A stretch of 5,516 nucleotides of DNA from Chloroflexota bacterium. Its GTDB lineage: Bacteria; Chloroflexota; Dehalococcoidia; Bin125. Of this stretch, positions 5,277-5,516 are shown one piece after another. Position 1 is the first letter of the stretch. Each line of letters opens with the position of its first letter. The translations under genes and the position numbers were made by a program. The notes beneath the pieces were generated by a model. The model made no database searches and was not told the DNA's origin. It saw nothing but the letters and a program-made list of their open reading frames with translations. The stretch spans positions 1 through 5,516 of the forward strand of contig JAPPBK010000389.1 of assembly GCA_026705105.1 (NCBI GenBank), in the 5' to 3' direction.

Positions 5277-5306
5277 CCCAGCCCTCGTGTTTTGTAGCGG
5301 GCTGGG
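5277..5306. repeat. Strong 8-bp-arm hairpin between the zinc-ribbon and second ParB-like genes
   Basis: CCCAGCCC (5277-5284) and GGGCTGGG (5299-5306) pair perfectly around a 14-base loop containing the T-rich segment GTGTTTTGT. The structure lies 67 bases after the zinc-ribbon stop and 42 bases before ATG5349. It could end the zinc-ribbon transcript, or act as an operator or leader structure for the ParB-like gene. No T-run follows the stem on the plus strand. Confidence 0.45.
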
Positions 5307-5348
5307 CAAGGCTTACGGAGTGTGTCAGCATCCCGGAAGGGTCCTCCC

Positions 5349-5516
5349 ATGGCTGAGTCTGTATCTTTGCCGACGGCGAATTTGCTCTTGAATTCCGAGA
5401 ATCCCCGGCTGAGCGCATTCAGCAGAGGTCAGCGCGAGACCCTTCGCGCGCTGGCGGAGGAGCAGGGTCCCAAGCTCCGGGTGCTGGCAGAAGACATCGT
5501 TGAGCACGGCCTAGAC
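5349..5516 (+). CDS. Second ParB/Srx-like protein, N-terminal part only
   Basis: Fifty-six residues are visible and the frame is still open at the window end. ATG5349 has a clear ribosome binding site, GGAAGG at 5335-5340, eight bases upstream. LLLNSENPRLS (12-22) carries the NPR signature at 18-20 that opens the same domain in the gene at 1568, and LAEDIVEHGLD (46-56) matches the helix and turn that precede the first core strand in ParB-like domains. The GNRR box, which should follow some 20-40 residues later, lies outside the window, so nucleotide binding cannot be judged. It is not a duplicate of the first ParB-like protein, since similarity is limited to the NPR segment and the general pattern. 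Together they give two ParB-like genes on one strand flanking a methyltransferase. Confidence 0.8.
   Translation, partial: MAESVSLPTANLLLNSENPRLSAFSRGQRETLRALAEEQGPKLRVLAEDIVEHGLD

Noticed and set aside
1568..5516. Chromosome or plasmid partition locus (ParA-ParB-parS)
   Set aside because: No ParA Walker-type ATPase is encoded in the window, no classical parS sequence was seen, and the ParB-like proteins are of the EGNRR/NPR type that commonly occurs away from partition genes.
1..5516. CRISPR array, tRNA, rRNA, integrase or transposase
   Set aside because: No regularly spaced repeats, no tRNA T-loop or cloverleaf pattern, and no recombinase motifs were found in either strand's translations.

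Overview
The window looks like chromosomal DNA of a high-GC bacterium, most likely an actinobacterium. The basis is the strong G/C bias at third codon positions, a luciferase-like oxidoreductase of the kind that often uses coenzyme F420, TANNNT-type -10 boxes, a probable CTG start and a possible leaderless start. No rRNA or other lineage marker is present, so a lower rank cannot be assigned.

Layout. Bases 1-83 hold two adjacent GC-rich hairpins. Bases 138-1112 encode an LLM-class (luciferase-like) oxidoreductase with very strong G/C third-position bias, a typical housekeeping or catabolic gene. A gene-free stretch follows (1113-1567) with short inverted repeats, including a perfect 14-bp palindrome. 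A compact same-strand cluster then begins: a ParB/Srx-fold 'EGNRR' protein (1568-2695); five bases later an unrecognised protein that starts at CTG and carries a GLD...W..F.DGR...GQCA.G..W..K block reminiscent of a nuclease core (2701-3639); and, 36 bases on, a Dam-type D12-class adenine DNA methyltransferase with RYPGGK, FAGGAG and DPPY (3676-4545). A 425-base region without a convincing gene follows, then a small four-cysteine zinc-ribbon protein (4971-5210). A second ParB-like gene starts at 5349 and runs off the window end.

How they may work together. The oxidoreductase looks unrelated to the rest. The three-gene cluster has the outline of a restriction-modification or defence-like unit: a DNA methyltransferase, a possible nuclease or effector, and a ParB-like possible nucleotide-dependent DNA-binding protein. 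The zinc-ribbon protein and second ParB-like gene may belong to the same accessory island. The methyltransferase assignment is firm and the ParB-fold assignments are good. The nuclease idea and the joint function are inference. The less extreme codon bias of the cluster compared with the oxidoreductase fits, but does not prove, horizontal acquisition. No integrase, transposase, tRNA or CRISPR array is visible.
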